The notes: generated by a model not told the origin, from the sequence alone. DNA of 64,000 bases from Isochrysis galbana (GCA_018136815.1 CM030932.1:468014-532013); one strand, 5' to 3'. Positions 53,236 through 63,868 are shown, counted from the stretch's first letter. Numbers and translations are program-made.

Positions 53236-54375
53236 AATTTTAAACAAATTTTTATGGGTCGCGGCGCGGCAAAGGAACGGGACTAGCGCTCACTCAAGAC
53301 AGGACACCCTGCCGCGGCAAGCGCAAGCACCCTTCCCCCCTTATGCCACCCAGCTCTTCACTAGCTTTCTACCTGCGCTAGCCAGAGCGCCCCTCCCTCC
53401 ACACTCAGACAACCCCCTACGCAAGGATCCGGTTCTGGTCTCGCAGGCAAGGGGGCCTAATGGGAGGGAGAGGAGCAACTCCTCAGAGAGGAGCTGTGGG
53501 GAAGGAGATGTCTGAGTGGGGGCGCTATACCCTTGCGCTAGGCATGGGCAGCGACGCCGCCTCAAGACATGTCCTCCCTCTTGTCTTGAGTCGAAATTAT
53601 TGGTGCTTGAAACAGAGGACGAGGGGGTTTGTGCTTCTTGGGTTGGTTGTAGTTGGAAGAGGGAGTGGGAGAGGGATTCAAGTATTGGAAGAGGGCCCAA
53701 AGGGCATTGAGTTGTAGGTAGTTGTGGCCCACAAGAGTGGGGTGAAAACGATAAGTGTATCAACATAGGTCTTGAGTTGAAATTTTTGGTGCTTGAAACA
53801 GAGGGTGAGGGGGTTCGGGCTGTTTGGGTTGGTTGTGGTGTGAAGGGGGAGTGGGAGAGGGAGTCTAGTGTTGAAAGAGGGCCCAAGACAGGGCACTGAG
53901 CTGTAGGTACTTGTGGCCCACAAGAGTGGGATGAAGAAAACAAGTGTGTCAACAAGTTGGGAAACAGAGGCATGGGGTGCTCTCCAGGGAAGATTGATGG
54001 TTGTGAAGTGCCCTCCCATGATGGGTGCACTGATGGTAGAGGTTTCCACCATGGGACCATGGGGAGGGCAGCAGAGCTGCCCTCCCACATGAGGTGCTCT
54101 TGGGGTGGGAGGGTTTCCCACTGTTGGAGGGGGTCTCAAAGACCCCCTGCATGCTACGCAGAGCCATGGTGACAACCTGTTCGGTGCCAATGCTCGCCAC
54201 CCCGCGCGCCTGCGCGGGTGTGGTTTGGATGGGTTGGATGGGCTCTGAGAGGGCTTTCGGACGAGCCGCCTCGGGCGGCATGGGGCGTCCCAGGTGGGGC
54301 GCGGTGGCGAGGGTCGCCTGGGGCTCGGGAGCGGTCGCGGCACGCTCCATAGTTCAAACTATAACAATAGCTTTG
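53236..54375 (-). mobile_element. MERA retroposon, full-length minus-strand copy with 17-bp target duplication
   Basis: Flanked by GACACGCTCTAAGAATA at 53219-53235 and 54376-54392. Read on the minus strand it starts CTATTGTTATAGTTTGAACT, ATG near 54350 (MERAATAPEPQATLATAPHL), and ends CCATAAAAATTTG...AAATT. It is the same length (1140 bp) as the copy at 46550-47687. Its ORF is frameshifted by an extra TCCCATGG near 54055, leaving a 133-aa N-terminal and a 249-aa C-terminal open piece. Confidence 0.9.
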
Positions 54376-54485
54376 GACACGCTCTAAGAATAGAGTGTGT
54401 CGGAGACGCTCCCCCTGCATGTGAGGAGGCGCGCTCTAAGAATAGAGCGTGCCGCATGGGGTGTTCCCCCTACCCGCAACAGGTG

Positions 54486-54760
54486 GAAACCTGTTCGGTG
54501 CCAGTGTTCGCCACCCCGCGCTCGCGCGTGTGTGGTTTGTTGTTTGGATGAAATGAATGGTGAATGGGCTTTTAGAGGGCTTTCTGACAAGAAAAAAGAT
54601 CTGAAGATTGGAGGGCTGCACACCTGACACCTACTAGGAGGGCTTTCTGACGAGCCGCCTCGGCGGGCGGCGTGGGGCGTCCCAGGTGGGGCGCAGTGGC
54701 GAGGGTCGCCTGAGGCTCGGGAGCGGTCGCGGCACGCTCCATAGTTCAAACTTTAACAAT
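54486..54760 (-). mobile_element. MERA retroposon, 5' fragment carrying a 49-bp insertion
   Basis: On the minus strand, from about 54760 (AACTATTGTTAAAGTTTGAAC) it follows the MERA 5' end (ATG near 54741, PEPQATLATAPHLGRP) to about 54486. It is interrupted at 54589-54637 by 49 bp flanked by GAGGGCTTTCTGAC on both sides (54575-54588 and 54638-54651). The inserted unit resembles 525-572. Confidence 0.7.
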
Positions 54761-54769
54761 AGTTGCGAA

Positions 54770-55580
54770 TTATAAAAGTAGGTTGTACCAAGAGAAGAGT
54801 AGAAATGAGAAGTATCTGTGATGGTGATAGCACTATCTACGTAGGCAACTCTACCGTTTTGAAAGTTTCGTCAAGATCCTCCTACCTATTGTTGTTGTCT
54901 CCTACCTAGTCTGATTGTTGTTGTGACAGGATTGAGCGAGCACCTCCTCCGAGGTCGTTGTCACCTGGAGCGCCTCTTTTGCGCTTGTTTGCCGCACACT
55001 GCATCATATATTCAAGGTCGTGTTGAAGCCAAGCCTTTGCTGCTTGAAAGATACTGTTGGTGTCGGCCGGATCGATGGAAGGCTTAGTTAGGCACCGAGG
55101 CTTTCATGCGTGTTGCTCGCGGCCTCGCCGAAGTACGGTCTCGCTTTGGGTCACGTTTGGCAAAAGGGCATCGAACACCTGTCAGTTTAAGCTTCGGACC
55201 ACGAACCGCCGCAATACCATAGTGGGCGGACAACGAGGTGGCAGCCCGCCACACCTACTACGGGTATGGCGATGTGTCAACTCACGCTTATGTAGCGACA
55301 TAGAAGAGAAAAAGAGAAGAAGGGAGCAAAAACAGTAGCGGCGTGTCCACCGCAAATGTGTGCGTGCGTCAGTTGGTCAGCGAGCAACACGATGATTTGC
55401 TGCCGATGTTGCGCCAAAAAGGGCAATGGAGTAGAAATGGCAAGAGAGTATGTAGTAGCCGTGGCAGCGGGAAAGGGCAGGTAGGCGCGTAACGTTTGGA
55501 CACCACGGCGAATGCTTGCGAGGACGCCGCTTGATGAACTAGCGACGGAGGCGCTCAACGGCAGCGCGTACGCGTGGCGG
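54770..55580. other. Intergenic sequence, no gene seen
   Basis: Moderate-GC sequence with no recognisable frame. It probably includes the 3' UTR of the minus-strand gene at 55581. Confidence 0.4.
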
Positions 55581-57365
55581 CTACATCCGCGGCGTTACTG
55601 CGGCGACGGTGAGCGCGGGCGGTCCCGGGCGCGGTGGGCGCGTGACTCGCCGGATAACCGGGCGTGCGGCGCGCGCGTGCTCGCGCGCGGCGGCAGCGGC
55701 GCCATAAGGATCAGGCGGCAGCACGCGCACGCAGCCGGGTAGACGGCCAAGGCAGTAACGGTTTCCCACGTACACTGCGAGCATGAATAGCGGCTCAGCA
55801 AGGAGCCACTGCACCACCGACGAGATGAGCCATGTGATGATGAGCACATGTGCTGGCCCTTCCGCCGACCAGTTGACGCGGGCTGCGGTAACGACGGCAG
55901 CTACAAGCGCAACTAGCAGGACGCACACGTTGAAGAACCACGCGCTTGCCCAGCTGAAGATGGAGCCGGCGTTCACCCAGCGCGCCAAACGGAAGCAACC
56001 TGCGCAGACTACGCCAGTGGCGGTGCCCACAATGGCGCCGACAACGGTATGCAACATGTTGGGCAACGCAAGGTATACGTCATCAAGAACAAACGATAAC
56101 TGTGCGCCCAGCGTCAGGCTCATGGTGGCGGAGAGTAGCTGCGCCGCAACGGCCGTCCAAAACACGTGGCAGCGCATTGGCGACGAGATGCCCCTGCGTG
56201 TCGGTGCAGCGCACAAAAGGGCAAACACGAGGCCTGTGAGCGTGTGATGCCGCAGCGCGAGCGCGACGACTCGCGGCAAGCCAGGCGGACGTGGCATTGC
56301 GACAGTGGTGGTGGGTGCCTCCGCGCTGGCCGTCTGACCGAGCGTCGCCCAGCTGCTGGCGATGCCGGCAGTCGCAGTTGCGCGCGCCTGCGCAGCGGAC
56401 GGCCGAGGCAACACGCGAACCGCTGACGAGAGGGGCAGCGGGCGGTTTGACGCGTCTGCTGCCGCGGAGACGGCAACTGCCGCTCGGCGCAGCGGGCTTT
56501 CCTTGGGCCGAACCGGCTGCTTGGCCGGCAGCGGCGATGAGGAGTCACTTACACGGGCGCGGCTACTCGGCGGCCGGCTCCTCGCGGGCGAGTTGCCCGG
56601 CTCATTCGGCCAAGCTAGGGTGCCAACGTTCGTGGAAGTAGATGACGGAGGGGGTAGCGCCAAGGACAAGCCCGGCAGCAACGAGGAAGAATCACTAACA
56701 CGGGCGCGGCTGCTTAGCGGCCGGCTCTCCGTGGGCGAGTGCGGTGGTGATGGCGGCGGCGAGGAAGCAGAGGCGGTGTCCTCAACGGACAGCCCGTTGG
56801 TGGCCGGTCCGTCGGTTGCGGAGCTCGTGCGCGCCGCTCGCACGCGGCGCGGCGCGCGCAGCCGCTCCTGCGGGAGTAACTCAGGCATGGCGAGCGAGGA
56901 CGCGTCGGAAGATGCCGTCGGCTCGCAGATAGCATTGAGGCTCGCCATCTTGACGCGGAGCCGCTTGAGCGCCTCCTCACTCGAGGCCGAGTCCAACGAG
57001 CGCTCGCTCAGCCGCTTCTCCAGCGTTGGCAGTCGCTTGGGTGCTGGTGTCGGCTCAAGAAGCGCCGTTGACTCGACCCGGCGCAGTGGCGGCGCGTCGC
57101 TCGAACCGCGTTCGATGATAGGCGTTGCCCACGCGTCCGCCGCGTCCGTTGAAACGTTGGCAGGCGGTAATTCGCACGATGGCAGCCGGCCGGCCCTCGC
57201 GCGCGGGCGGAGAGGCGGTAGCGGGATGCGCTCTTGCACAGTTAGCGTCTCCTCGAGGTTGTCCCGCTCGGCCGACGAGCGCTGCGTCGCATTCAACTCC
57301 GGCAGGGCGCCACGGCATGCGCGCGAGCGTGCACCACCGCCAAAGGGCCGGCGCAGCCCGATGCG
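55581..57365 (-). CDS. C-terminal part of a multi-pass membrane protein, possibly polycystin-like
   Basis: The frame is open from the N gap to the stop at 55581, with Ala/Arg/Ser coding typical of the window's genes. The first ~340 residues are disordered and contain a duplicated cassette (SSRARVSDSSS followed by LP, twice, about 150 bp apart). The last ~250 residues hold four or five hydrophobic helices: HTLTGLVFALLCAAP, VFWTAVAAQLLSATMSLTL, MLHTVVGAIVGTATGVVCAG, FNVCVLLVALVAAVVTAA and VLIITWLISSVVQWLLAEP. The layout resembles the C-terminal membrane region of PKD1/polycystin-like proteins, which are abundant in algae, but no single motif proves this. The 5' part is missing in the gap. Confidence 0.45.
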   Translation of the reverse strand, partial: RIGLRRPFGGGARSRACRGALPELNATQRSSAERDNLEETLTVQERIPLPPLRPRARAGRLPSCELPPANVSTDAADAWATPIIERGSSDAPPLRRVESTALLEPTPAPKRLPTLEKRLSERSLDSASSEEALKRLRVKMASLNAICEPTASSDASSLAMPELLPQERLRAPRRVRAARTSSATDGPATNGLSVEDTASASSPPPSPPHSPTESRPLSSRARVSDSSSLLPGLSLALPPPSSTSTNVGTLAWPNEPGNSPARSRPPSSRARVSDSSSPLPAKQPVRPKESPLRRAAVAVSAAADASNRPLPLSSAVRVLPRPSAAQARATATAGIASSWATLGQTASAEAPTTTVAMPRPPGLPRVVALALRHHTLTGLVFALLCAAPTRRGISSPMRCHVFWTAVAAQLLSATMSLTLGAQLSFVLDDVYLALPNMLHTVVGAIVGTATGVVCAGCFRLARWVNAGSIFSWASAWFFNVCVLLVALVAAVVTAARVNWSAEGPAHVLIITWLISSVVQWLLAEPLFMLAVYVGNRYCLGRLPGCVRVLPPDPYGAAAAAREHARAARPVIRRVTRPPRPGPPALTVAAVTPRM

Positions 57366-57465
57366 NNNNNNNNNNNNNNNNNNNNNNNNNNNNNNNNNNN
57401 NNNNNNNNNNNNNNNNNNNNNNNNNNNNNNNNNNNNNNNNNNNNNNNNNNNNNNNNNNNNNNNNN
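57366..57465. other. Assembly gap (100 N)
   Basis: Exactly 100 N. It interrupts the minus-strand membrane-protein gene. The (CA)n repeat 30 bp away probably caused the break. Confidence 0.99.
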
Positions 57466-57496
57466 CACTTGCCGGCACACCTTGAGGGGTGCTGAT

Positions 57497-57665
<169 letters not shown>

Positions 57666-58139
57666 TGCACACAACGATACTACTTAAAAAATCATAAAAC
57701 TACGTTGCGATCAAAACAGCAAGGGAAATCTCCCTGCTGCGGGCCACTTGTGACCTGTGAGAACGGGAGGCCGCGCCTATGGAAACAATCATTATCGTTA
57801 TCGTTATCGTAAATGGCTGAGATTACTTACCGCATCGTCGTCGGGCTGACCCGCGAGAGCGCTTCCTCCCCCCCTTGCCCCCTTGGTCGCGTTTGTTTCC
57901 TGTTCGCTTGACTGCGGGCAGTTTGCCGGGCGGCACGGGCGGCGGGTGACCATGGCTTTCCTACGCGTCCGCATGGTGCATGGCGCTGCGGCGGCCGGAG
58001 CGGTGCGCGGTGCTTGCCTGCGAGGCCTGAGGGCAAAAGTGTAGGCCGGTCTAACCTAGGGGTGAAAAAAAGTCGATTTCGAGATTAAGCCCAATGAACA
58101 AAGTGACTAGCAAATAAGCTTCAGGAGGGTGGGAAACAA
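57666..58139. other. Intergenic sequence, no gene seen
   Basis: No recognisable coding sequence. Confidence 0.4.
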
Positions 58140-58245
58140 GCATATACAACCTCTTTTTCTTCCATGCGTCGTGGCGGCGGGGGGCTGGGGAGTGGGAGCG
58201 GTCGGCGCGCGCTCCATCGCTAAAACTATAACAATAGTTTTCTCT
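58140..58245 (-). mobile_element. MERA 5' fragment (minus strand)
   Basis: Reads, on the minus strand, AAAACTATTGTTATAGTTTT, then ATG encoding MERAPTAPTPQPPAATTHG, very close to the start of the copy at 19621. The similarity is lost after about 25 codons. Confidence 0.6.
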
Positions 58246-58502
58246 GCTGATTGTGGATACTAATAGTAGCGTAAGGGAAATTCTCTGCAGGTTAGTACCG
58301 CTCTACTTCCACAAAAAACTCTTGAAGATGCCGGCCATCATGAGACTATCACTCACTGAGACCAAACGACATAAACGCCGCAGGTCGCAGGCAGCACTTG
58401 CCCATCCACCTGGGACTCTTTACCTCTACACTGTATCGAGGCGGTCGTTTGCCTCCATTTTGTAACCCCCCCTATGGGTATTTTCCCTCTCCGCCCCCTC
58501 CC

Positions 58503-58575
58503 TCCACTATCGTTAAAGCGATAGGGTCGTGGAGCGCGCGCCAATCCCCTTCTCTTCTGCCGCTCCCCACCAAGC
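58503..58575 (+). mobile_element. MERA 5' fragment with hairpin (plus strand)
   Basis: ACTATCGTTAAAGCGATAGG forms the same stem as at 11966 with one G in place of A. The following codon is GTG rather than ATG, before GAGCGCGCGCC. It lies head-to-head with the fragment at 58140-58245, about 260 bp apart. Confidence 0.5.
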
Positions 58576-59117
58576 GTAGCAATGATGGCCAGCTAGGACA
58601 CTAGGTCCTTGCGCTAGCGTGCGCGGTAGCACCGTCGCTGCCGGAAGCGAGGTTGACCGCTCCACTGCGAGCACGTTGGCTGGCTATTTGGCCGTGCTAG
58701 CACCAACGTATGCGCCACGCGTAGGAAAATTATCAGCCCGCGCACGAAGCGAGAGTTGCGGCGTGCACGTGTTGTTACATGATACGTGTCCACACTTTGG
58801 GAAAGGCTGAGGACGCGAGTGCGCACTCCAGTCAAAGAACTCCGCTACGGTATGCCACAGCATGCTTTCGTTCGTACGATCGCACGCCGGCCGGGCGCTC
58901 AGCACCGGCCACCGCGATGAGCTGTCGTGTGGCCACAAGCTTTTGAGGAAGTCCTTGCACACGTACCACGATCACGCAAGGCCGTCCCTTGCGTGGGTTC
59001 TTACGCCATGCGGCCAGAGCGCCGTGCAGATCGGCGGCATTTACGTGGCAAAGTAGGTCCATCACGACTCGCCCCTCCACGTGTCCCTCTGCCGCCCCTT
59101 CTCTCGCGCCTGCCCGC
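58576..59117. other. Intergenic sequence, no gene seen
   Basis: No recognisable coding sequence; it presumably includes the ATPAF1 3' UTR near its right end. Confidence 0.4.
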
Positions 59118-59720
59118 TCAGACGCTGCTGATGTACGCATCTAGGTCGAAGCGCTTTTGGAAGTGGTTGAACGCCCACACCTTGTCATAGTCGTCGGTCC
59201 CGTAGAAGCGGCGGACGAGCGAGAGCAGGTTTTCAACCTCGTCCTTGGTGAGACGATCGGCATCTGCCTCCGCGCGCACCAGCGCCAGCCCCTTATCGTC
59301 GAGGAGCTCATCGAAGAGGAGGACAGACAGCCACGGCGGCGCCAGCTCAGGCGAGCGGCGGTAGTCCTCGAGCGCCGTGAAGGCAAACATGGAGTGTGCG
59401 GACGAGAACTGGGAGAATAGTAGCATGTGCCCCCCCCCTCGTTTCAGCGGCCATATGAACGATCCCGACTCGCCCCCGCGAGCCCTGAGAAGCGAGAACT
59501 CTCTCTCTTCGAGCGCAGAAGCCGCTAACTCTCTCTTGTCAGCGTGGTGAGAGGCCCAGATCTGGAGGATCTGGTCAGGAGGGAGGCGGCGGAGGTGATC
59601 GAGGCGTACTACGTCATCCAACGCCCGAGGTACGCCCGGAATCACCCCGGAAGCCAGCCGGCAAAGCCGGGGAGAGAGCGGGAAGCCGCGAGAGATCAGC
59701 CGGCGCGCCACCGCCGCCAT
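59118..59720 (-). CDS. ATPAF1: ATP synthase mitochondrial F1 assembly factor 1 (ATP11 family)
   Basis: Single-exon ORF of 200 aa from ATG at 59720 (MAAVARRLISRGFPLS), which gives an Arg-rich mitochondrial presequence; the frame is open a little further upstream but only with a GTG. ATP11 binds unassembled F1 beta subunits in the matrix and helps build the alpha3beta3 hexamer. The family layout is visible: DHLRRLPPDQILQIWASHHA, a short FSLL core strand, the FIWPLKRGGGHMLLFSQF block, an ALEDYRRSPELAPPWLSVLL region, the LLDDKGLALVRAEAD strand and a final helix ending in RRFYG. It is somewhat shorter than animal and fungal versions because the N-terminal region is reduced. It is divergent from SUMF2, with starts 527 bp apart, so they may share regulatory sequence. 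Confidence 0.88.
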   Translation of the reverse strand: MAAVARRLISRGFPLSPRLCRLASGVIPGVPRALDDVVRLDHLRRLPPDQILQIWASHHADKRELAASALEEREFSLLRARGGESGSFIWPLKRGGGHMLLFSQFSSAHSMFAFTALEDYRRSPELAPPWLSVLLFDELLDDKGLALVRAEADADRLTKDEVENLLSLVRRFYGTDDYDKVWAFNHFQKRFDLDAYISSV

Positions 59721-60246
59721 CGCGCGCCGCCCGGCCACCCTCTTAAGATTAAAATTAAAAAATAAAAATTGGGGACGCGGGAGGGACCCCTTACTCTTAC
59801 TCTTACTTAACTAAGAAATTAGTTTTCAGTATTCGCGCCGCAGCAAAGGCTAGCGACAACTGCACATTACATACGCTACACACTACACACTACGTCGTAA
59901 GGTGTGTCCGAGCTCATTCACAGCAACGATTCGCAGTTATACAGTTATGATAGCGCGTGTACGCACAGCTCATGAGCTCATGCCTTGCGCTTGCGCTACC
60001 TTATATTTTTATTTATTCTATATTCTATATGTACACGTTCACAGCGAGATTCACGCCACTGCTGAGTTACCTTGGGACCTTACGTGGTCTTCCCTCTAAG
60101 TCTAAAGAGTCTTCCCCCCTTCCCCCCTTCGTTTTCCCGCTGTCAGCTCTTTACTGCTTGCCCCGCGGCGCCTTCCTTTTATACTGATCTGCAGGTGTGA
60201 AGAAGAAGAAAACTGAACAGAGGCGCCCAGAGGCCCATCGCTGTGA

Positions 60247-61937
60247 ATGAACAGCAGAGGAGCGATGGCGTCGGCGGCTTCGCGGCGCGCCGCTTCTCCG
60301 TCCCTGTGGGCCTTGGGGCCCTGGGCTCGATCGCGTGTGGCCCGACTCGGCCTGACGCTCTGCTGGCTGCTCTGCGCGGCCGGCGCGGTACCCGAGGGCA
60401 TGGTACGGCTGGGAGGAGGCCGCTTCGTGATGGGAGCAGATGAGAGAGAAGAGGGAGAGAGGAGAAGTAGAGACGACCTGGAACCTCAGGTGAGCGATTA
60501 GGAGGGAAAGCGGGCGATGGGGAGGGGGGAAATGGGGCGCAGGCACGACCTGGAGCCTCAGGTGAGCGATGGGGAGGCAAGAGGGCGTGGGGGAGAGGGG
60601 GCGGTAGGGAGCCGGGACACCTCCTGAACGGTCATGGGCGATGGGTACGCGGGGAGAGGAGGGAAGGGACGAGGGATACGTGGGAGCTACAGCTCAACAA
60701 TAGAGTAATTTGGTTCAAGTCATCCTGTCAGCCACTGCTACTGACTGCCGCCCCGCTCGCACCGCCCTCTCTCCGTGCAAAGGAGGTGTCCGTGCAGGAG
60801 TTCTACCTCGATGTGACGGCTGTTACCAACGAACAGATGCGGCGCTTTCGCAAAGTGCGCGCGCGCGACCGAGCGTCGGCCGGTGGGCGCGTCCACCTCC
60901 CAATGCTAAGGTGCTCCCTGCTGCCGCCGCAGGAGTCGGCCTACCGGACCGACGCAGAGCGGTACGGCTGGTCGTTTGTGCTCGAGATACACGCGACAGA
61001 GGCGGCACGGCGCGCCAGCAACCAGACGGTGAAGGAGGCACCGCACTGGCTTGTCGTGCCCGGCGCGTGGTGGCGCTACCCGCAGGGCCCCGGCTCGAGT
61101 ATCCGGGAGCGGCTGCACTACCCTGCCGTCCACATCTCGTACAACGATGCCAAGGCCTACTGCCGGTGGGCCGGCAAACGGTTGCCCACCGAGACGGAGT
61201 GGGAGGCGGCGGCACGCCGGCCGCACACGGGGCTGGGCGCGCCGACGAAGCCTTACCCGTGGGGCGATGAGCGGCCGCGCAACGGCAGCATCTGGCGGCT
61301 CAACTTGTGGCAGGGCGACTTCCCACACTCGGACGCGGCGCTCGACGGCTACGCGGGCGTCGCGCCCGCCGACGCGTATGCTCCGAGCGAGGCGGGCCTG
61401 TACAACATGCTTGGCAACGTGTGGGAGTGGACGAGCACCTGGTTCTCCAAATCGTCGGGCCAGCGCGTGTTGCGCGGCGGCTCGTACCTTGACTCAGCCG
61501 ATGGCGCGTTCAACCATAAGGTGACATGTGCCACGCGGATGGGCAACACCGAGGATTCGTCCGCAGACAACATGGGCTTCCGGTGCGCCAAGTCGGTTGA
61601 GGGCGCACCACGACTCGAGCCGCAGACATACCGTTACAGCCAGGCCAAGCGGAAGCGGCCGCCACCCGGCGTGGGCGACCCGCTCAAGGACGGCGGGCAG
61701 GCTGCGCAGGAGATGGTGCAGGCCATCGCCGCCGAGCGCGGTGCCGAGGGGCTGCAGGCGTGGATGGACAAGATGGGGATGGGCCTCGACGTCATGAACG
61801 CGGCGGACGCGCAGCGCAAGCAGGAAGAGCGGCGCGCACGGCTGCAGCGGGAAGTAGAGCGCGCCGAGCGCGAGGAGCGCGAAGCGCACAGCTTCGATGA
61901 CCTGCGCGACGAAGATATCGACAAGTCCGAGTTGTGA
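60247..61937 (+). CDS. SUMF2-like (paralogue of formylglycine-generating enzyme), ER-retained
   Basis: Exons 60247-60489, 60783-60854 and 60933-61937, all phase 0, give 439 aa. A hydrophobic signal anchor or peptide (LGLTLCWLLCAAGA) leads into the FGE/sulfatase-modifying-factor fold: EGMVRLGGGRFVMGAD, EFYLDVTAVTNEQMRRF, YNDAKAYCRWAGKRLPTETE, YPWGDERP, LGNVWEWTSTWF and DNMGFRCAKS. In active FGE the strand RGGSY is followed by two catalytic cysteines five residues apart; here the strand reads RGGSYLDSADGAFNHK with Asp292 and Ala297 in those places, as in vertebrate SUMF2. Sulfatase activation is therefore not expected. A charged C-terminal helix follows, and the last residues KSEL resemble a KDEL-type ER retrieval signal. 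The end of exon 1 and its donor are duplicated 70 bp downstream. Confidence 0.88.
60474..60570 (+). repeat. 70-bp duplication of an exon end and its splice donor
   Basis: ACGACCTGGAACCTCAGGTG at about 60473-60492 is repeated with one change (GAGCCTCAG) about 70 bp downstream, both followed by AGCGAT. The second copy is an alternative 5' splice site, but using it would read through a TAG just after the first site. Confidence 0.8.
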
Positions 61938-63000
61938 GGGCAGACCGTGGCTGTCATCACGCGTAGCGCCCGAACGGGACCATCTGCGAGCACGGCGAAG
62001 AAGCGAACACTCCTGCTCTTGTGCATGCTTCTTGCAGCCGTCGACCGCTTGCTTGGTGTGCGACGCGCGTCCATGGGGTGGGGCGCGCAGTCAATGCTAC
62101 GACGCTGTTCGGCGCGGTGCCCGCGCGCCCGTGAAAGCGAGCAATTGAGCGCCTACGCTTTCGCGGGGGCTTGTCTCGAGGTATTGCTGAGGTCGTGGGA
62201 TGCGTGTAATTTGGTGGAGATAGTGAAGAAGCGCAGCGAGTGCGCAATTTCGGGGCTGCCGCCAAGCATATCCGGAGATGAAGACAGGCAACAGTAGGGT
62301 TGTGCAGCTACTGCTTGCGCCAGCCGTGCAGGATTGTACCGGTTGCTGAGGGGGGCCAATGTGCGTATGCTAGCATACGAGCTGTTGCGGGTAGGGGGGG
62401 GTTGACAAGCCACGCTAGGTTCGCCAAGGGCGTCCTCTCTCCCTCTCCAGAGGGCTCCGCCCCCTTTAGGTGTCAAAGAGTCTCTCCCTCTTCAAAGAGT
62501 TCTCCCCTCCCCTTCCCGTATTCCTCGGAGGTTTCCCTGCGTTCGTTTGTCTTCTGTGCGTGTCATCCGGACCCTTTCCCTTTCTTTACCCATCCGCCTC
62601 GTTTTCTTCCCCCCCTTTCCCACTCCTTGGTGTTTCTTTTCCACCTTTCACCTTTCGCTCAGAGCTCTCGCCTGCGCGGCCTTGTCCATGTTTCTATGTT
62701 GCTGCTTTCTGGCGGCTATGCCACTCTCGTCTTCTCTCTATCCCTCGTGGAGTTCCGCCATTGTTTCCTAGTCGTTGCGGGAGTCCCAATGCTCCTCCTA
62801 TCCGTCAATTATAAGTGAAAGAGTGCCCGTGCTTGGTAGCACTTGGCACTTAGTGAGTAGCTGTTCGGTGGGGCCGTGCTGTTGTAGTTGTTGTACGCAC
62901 GAGTGCGCTGCCTGCTCTGTAAGTGCAGTGCACTAATATGCAATATGGTAATTATCTACTAGATATCTAGACGCTAGACGCTCGGCCAATTGCTATCCAC
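61938..63000. other. 3' flank of SUMF2 and a T/C-rich, LTR-like region
   Basis: 62430-62815 is T/C-rich (CTCTCCCTCTCCAGAGGGCT, then TTCCTCGGAGGTTTCCCTGC) with the flavour of the leader regions at 37000-37600 and 51240-52440. It holds no convincing ORF and ends with short GTAGTTGTTG and CTAGATATCTAG repeats. Confidence 0.35.
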
Positions 63001-63549
63001 CTAAATAAATATAGATCGTGCGCGGGAGATAATGCGTAATGCGGGGAGAAAACTATAAGAGTCTCTAGGCGTCAAAAAGTTATATTTGTATAATTGCGAT
63101 ACTTGTTTCCACTTTCCCGAGAGGACCGGTAACCTTTTTTCCCATCTTAGTGTGGATTTTTGTGTTTTGGTTTTCCTCGAAGCGATGAACGCTTTAGTCA
63201 AGCCCCTGACATTTACATCCTCCAGCGTTGTGTGCGCGCCTTTTAGCGTGTATTCTTGAGGTATCGGATACGCCATTTCCGCCGGGCCATCGTACGCTCG
63301 TCCCCACTTCAGCGGGGTGTATAGTTCGTCGGGTAGTAGTTGCGGGCTGATCCGCTCGTGGATGTGGGGCTCTCCCATGACGTTGAGCTGGACTTTGTGG
63401 TAGTCGCCTCTTCGGCGCAGATAAAAGTTATGGTCTTTGTCCACTAGGACCTCGCCTAGATCGTGTGCGTCCGGATCTTCCTGGGGGACTAACTCTTGCT
63501 CCTCCGGAGCCGGGGGCGGGGTCTTCGCTTGTTTTCTAAGAAGGTTCAT
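63001..63549 (-). CDS. Unassigned protein, AT-richer than neighbouring genes
   Basis: ORF of 182 codons starting MNLLRKQAKTPPPAPEEQEL. It has balanced composition and many hydrophilic and aromatic residues (DHNFYLRRRGDYHKVQLNVM, then ERISPQLLPDELYTPLKWGR, then RKTKTQKSTLRWEKRLP). Codon third positions are much less GC-biased than in the host genes of this window, which suggests a foreign or mobile-element origin. I recognise no domain. No intron is evident, and the C-terminal 20 residues (SFLPALRIISRARSIFI) may be read-through past a lost exon end. Confidence 0.45.
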   Translation of the reverse strand: MNLLRKQAKTPPPAPEEQELVPQEDPDAHDLGEVLVDKDHNFYLRRRGDYHKVQLNVMGEPHIHERISPQLLPDELYTPLKWGRAYDGPAEMAYPIPQEYTLKGAHTTLEDVNVRGLTKAFIASRKTKTQKSTLRWEKRLPVLSGKWKQVSQLYKYNFLTPRDSYSFLPALRIISRARSIFI

Positions 63550-63868
63550 ATAATCGAATGTGGTATGTATTAGTCTTGATCTCGTCCATTCAGAAATCTT
63601 TTCCCACGACTTAAGAAAGGGGCCTACCGATATGTAATTTCCCCTATGGCGTATCCAACGTTCTCCGTCCGGCAGGTAATAGGGCGGTCAAACAGTGTTT
63701 TTTTATAAGGGGTGAAAAAATGACCATCTCAGAATTGAGGAAATTTGAGGATTTTTTTCGGGAGAAAGTTCCCAATACACCCAACTAGCACATATCCGGG
63801 GCCCATTAGGACCCAGACCCCCCCTTGGGCCCCCACAACAAAACGTAATCAAAAACTGACAAAAAAAA
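63550..63868. other. Intergenic sequence, no gene seen
   Basis: AT-richer than average, with GGGAGAAAG and GGGCCC elements. Nothing recognised. Confidence 0.35.
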
